Shown here: positions 63,095 through 64,000 of the stretch, piece after piece
Position numbering within the stretch: position 1 is the stretch's first letter
How the letters are laid out: every line of letters begins with the position of its first letter
Assembly: GCA_008828725.1 (NCBI GenBank)
Contig: MEHQ01000128.1
Span: 1 to 64,000 of the forward strand
Direction of reading: 5' to 3'
DNA length: 64,000 bases
From: Saccharina japonica
Lineage: Eukaryota; Sar; Phaeophyceae; Laminariales; Laminariaceae
The notes under the pieces: generated by a model
What the model was told of the DNA's origin: nothing
Databases searched by the model: none
Seen by the model: the letters and a program-made list of their open reading frames with translations, nothing else
Made by a program: the position numbers and the translations under genes

Positions 63095-63283
63095 TTCTTC
63101 CTCTTCGGCCTTCTCCTCGCCACCCTCAGCAGCTCCCCCCTCGGCGGGCGGGGCTAGGGCGGCAAAGGAGTTGGCCGTCGCTGAAGTCGTCGGGGCGGTG
63201 GAGGGCGCCGGAGCGTCCGAGGTCGTCGTCGCCTGACGAGCCTTGCCGCGGTTCTTTTTTGAACGGGAACCGGAGCGAGGCAT
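62186..63283 (-). CDS. LTR retrotransposon gag-like protein
   Basis: 365 codons from ATG at 63283 to TAG. The start lies about 50 bp after LTR D and its primer-binding site, where gag begins in LTR elements. The N terminus is basic (MPRSGSRSKKNRGKARQ), then comes an Ala/Thr-rich region, a run of about 16 Glu and a Pro/Ser/Gln-rich middle. A better-folded C-terminal part includes DDEYKFSMKKSDLP-like and AVRNLAHLVTGGAAG segments, and the tail is basic (EKRKRKY). There is no CCHC zinc knuckle and no protease, reverse transcriptase or integrase follows, so the copy cannot move alone. A gag call rests on position and composition, not on a recognised domain. Confidence 0.66.
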
Positions 63284-63317
63284 CTTTTATCCGGCGGCGG
63301 TGTGTCACGAATTTCGA

Positions 63318-63336
63318 ACTCACACGGTGGTCACCA
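63318..63336 (-). other. primer-binding site of the gag-bearing element
   Basis: On the minus strand, TGGTGACCACCGTGTGAGT starts two bases after the LTR D end. It begins with TGG, the complement of the CCA tail of a tRNA. Confidence 0.72.
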
Positions 63337-63338
63337 AA

Positions 63339-63779
63339 TGTAAATGTGTCGGCTCTCACGCGGTGCCGAAGTCGAGGTAGAGGAGACGGTCTTGCTGATC
63401 TGGTACTCGTACGAACTGAGGCTGGAGCTGGGCAGGTGTCGCGGAGCTGAAGTCGTAGCGGAGAGGGCGTCACCGTGCTGAGGTCCCTTGACGATCGTCT
63501 TCACAGCGGACGCACACTGAGACCTTTCTCTTTCTCTATGTAGCAAGGAGATATTGCTAAAGCTCGCCAAAGCTTATTCTGACCGTGGGCGGGAGCCCGC
63601 GCTCGGTGCGGAGGAACTAGACACCGTTTTGGCAAAAGTGCCCTGGGGACGGGTCAACGCCGTCTATGACGGGTGACACCGCTCTTGACCCAGGATCGTA
63701 TATTGCCTGACCGGTGACGTGTCCTTTCGCGCATGCGTGTACGGGATCTACGATAGGTATCTACGACCTGTCTTCCACA
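63339..63779 (-). repeat. LTR D
   Basis: 441 bp, TGTAAATGTGTCGGCTCTCA...CTGTCTTCCACA. It serves as the 5' LTR of the gag-bearing element and also as one LTR of the second miniature element. Confidence 0.83.
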
Positions 63780-64000
63780 TCACCCCCCTCTGTATTCGCT
63801 GCAAGCCCATCTTAGCTAGAGATGGTATTGTAGCGGTCATCGGGAGGATGACAAATTTAGGAAACAGGGTGTCGATTTATCGGATCCGTGGGTTCGAATC
63901 CCACGGTGGTCACCAAATGTAAACGTGTAGTCTCTCACGCGGTGCCGAAGTCGAAGTAGAGGAGACGGTCTTGCTGATCAGGTACTCGTACGAACTGGGG
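63339..64000 (-). mobile_element. TRIM-like miniature element D-E, cut by window end
   Basis: LTR D (63339-63779), a 138-bp spacer (63780-63917) and LTR E from 63918 to beyond the window. The spacer has the PPT (AGAGGGGGGTGA on the minus strand, next to LTR D) and a long primer-binding site (63890-63915). The primer-binding site is complementary to a complete tRNA T-arm and acceptor end: GGGTTCGAATCCCACGGTGG then TCACCA on the plus strand. Confidence 0.75.

Noticed and set aside
63885-63917. 3' half of a tRNA gene
   Set aside because: T-arm and CCA are present, but CCA is usually not encoded in eukaryotic nuclear tRNA genes and the sequence abuts an LTR, so a primer-binding site explains it better.

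Overview
This is nuclear DNA from an intron-rich eukaryote. Long genes are split into short exons separated by 0.6-8 kb introns that are packed with transposons and simple repeats. Nearly every splice site fits the GT-AG rule. A DNA polymerase I/5'-3' exonuclease-like protein that seems to begin with a signal-peptide-like leader, the repeat style and the roughly balanced base composition suggest a stramenopile, most likely a brown alga. That placement is inference and no marker gene settles it.

Layout. (1) 1-2.5 kb: the first coding exon of a minus-strand PolA-family or organellar 5'-3' exonuclease-like gene. Its first intron holds a hAT-type transposon with terminal inverted repeats, an exact 8-bp target duplication and a frameshifted hAT dimerisation domain. 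(2) 4.8-11.1 kb: five exons of a plus-strand gene of unknown function. All its introns are phase 0, and the product carries polyglutamine, polyhistidine and alanine-rich tracts plus a three-fold motif. (3) 11.1-22.5 kb: no gene found; four related inverted-repeat elements, a long fold-back element and a palindromic minisatellite. (4) 22.5-45.85 kb: one ten-exon plus-strand gene for a multi-pass membrane protein of about 429 residues that I do not recognise. Intron 3 holds an antisense Helitron remnant with a Pif1-type helicase and a textbook 3' terminal hairpin. Intron 8 holds a tRNA-derived SINE. (5) 45.9-55.9 kb: no gene; tandem arrays, one with tRNA-like box A motifs and one made of palindromic GGAAGCTTCC units. 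(6) 55.9-58.6 kb: a decayed LINE reverse transcriptase, interrupted by another repeat, by an 11-bp repeat array and by a run of 70 G. (7) 59.6-64 kb: a nest of LTR retrotransposon copies on the minus strand, including two miniature LTR-PBS-PPT-LTR elements (TRIM-like) and a gag-bearing relative with the same LTRs.

The three host genes show no obvious functional link. The main story is how transposons and satellites built the introns and spacers, including decayed duplicates of exon 2 of the membrane-protein gene inside its own intron 1. Exon borders were chosen by hand from reading frame and splice sites and have no transcript support. The 5' end of the second gene and the rest of the polymerase gene were not found.
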